From Desulfobacterales bacterium (GTDB lineage: Bacteria; Desulfobacterota; Desulfobacteria; Desulfobacterales; JAFDCJ01), in assembly GCA_029939875.1 (NCBI GenBank), contig JAOZSC010000157.1, positions 1 to 6,466 on the forward strand: a DNA stretch of 6,466 bases. The letters are read 5' to 3'. The notes beneath the pieces were generated by a model, which ran no database searches, was not told the DNA's origin, and saw only the letters and a program-made list of their open reading frames with translations. The translations under genes were made by a program, and so were the position numbers. This document shows, in pieces, positions 6,346 to 6,466 of this stretch (position 1 is its first letter; the number at the start of each line of letters is the position of its first letter).

Positions 6346-6466
6346 GAAGTTTTGCCTTTGATGCGGGTGTAACATGCGCTGAAGATAGTCTTCGCAGCAA
6401 CCGGACCGCCTCGTGCCGGCACAGCCGGTGGCGATTGCGCTGCATCACGACAGGGGGTGGCAGCCG
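6346..6466. other. Right-edge 121 nt, no recognised gene
   Basis: Two minus-strand frames stay open from the window edge. One ends in TGA overlapping the ATG at 6345 (an ATGA junction), the other in TAA at 6335-6337. Either could be the tail of an upstream gene, but neither translation resembles a family I know: one is rich in Arg, the other in Ala and Pro. The segment also holds a GC-rich inverted repeat around GCCGGC-ACA-GCCGGT (6416-6430) and a small hairpin GAAGA-TAG-TCTTC (6381-6393). I see no convincing promoter. Confidence 0.4.
6355..6359 (-). promoter_or_regulatory. Ribosome binding site that favours the start at 6345
   Basis: AAAGG on the minus strand stands 9 nt before ATG 6345. 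The alternative ATG at 6375 has no comparable purine-rich site; it is preceded by a short hairpin (GAAGA/TCTTC, 6381-6393). Confidence 0.45.

Noticed and set aside
4381..6375. Start of the long receiver-kinase at 6375 (664 residues)
   Set aside because: The extra ten residues (MLHPHQRQNF) are not part of the receiver fold, and the better ribosome binding site precedes 6345. The start remains possible but less likely.
6406..6434. GC-rich hairpin at the right edge as a terminator
   Set aside because: No T run follows it in either direction, and it may lie inside an upstream coding region.
1..6466. CRISPR arrays, tRNA/rRNA genes, transposases, toxin-antitoxin or phage-defence genes
   Set aside because: None seen: no regularly spaced repeats, no cloverleaf-like segment, and all long frames are accounted for by three kinases and fumarase.

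Overview
The window looks like chromosomal DNA from an anaerobic, moderately GC-rich bacterium. The most likely group is the Desulfobacterota (Desulfosarcina/Desulfobacterium-like). This is inferred from a periplasmic c-type heme sensor kinase, cysteine-bearing PAS domains, an oxygen-sensitive class I (iron-sulfur) fumarase, and intergenic short repeats of a kind I associate with that group. No rRNA or other taxonomic marker is present, so the assignment is tentative.

All four genes lie on the minus strand and are read from right to left. First comes a receiver-kinase fusion with two PAS domains (about 6345 to 4381). Next is a membrane sensor histidine kinase with two heme-attachment motifs in its periplasmic domain, HAMP and two PAS domains (4325 to 2052). 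Then comes a shorter receiver-kinase fusion (2008 to 875). Gaps of 55 and 43 nt suggest one transcript. The last gene, cut by the left edge, is the N-terminal part of a FumA-type class I fumarase (484 to 1).

The three signalling genes look like one redox or respiration sensing module. The heme kinase would read the periplasm. Cysteine-containing PAS domains in it and in the long fusion would read the cytoplasm. Two nearly equivalent receivers (101 of 140 residues identical by hand count) could take phosphate from any of the kinases. No DNA-binding or other output domain is visible, so the final target lies outside the window. The long fusion appears to be the short one with two PAS domains inserted beside a partly duplicated histidine box. 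The first copy of that box has lost its histidine (Ser163, at the same residue number as His163 of the short paralogue).

The 390-nt stretch between the short fusion and fumarase holds no convincing gene. It contains a good sigma-70-type promoter pointing at fumarase, a leader of about 290 nt with several inverted repeats, a cluster of degenerate short repeats that ends in a seven-T run on the transcribed strand, and a clear ribosome binding site. Fumarase is therefore probably transcribed separately from the signalling genes, possibly with leader-based control. The right-hand 121 nt contain no recognisable gene.
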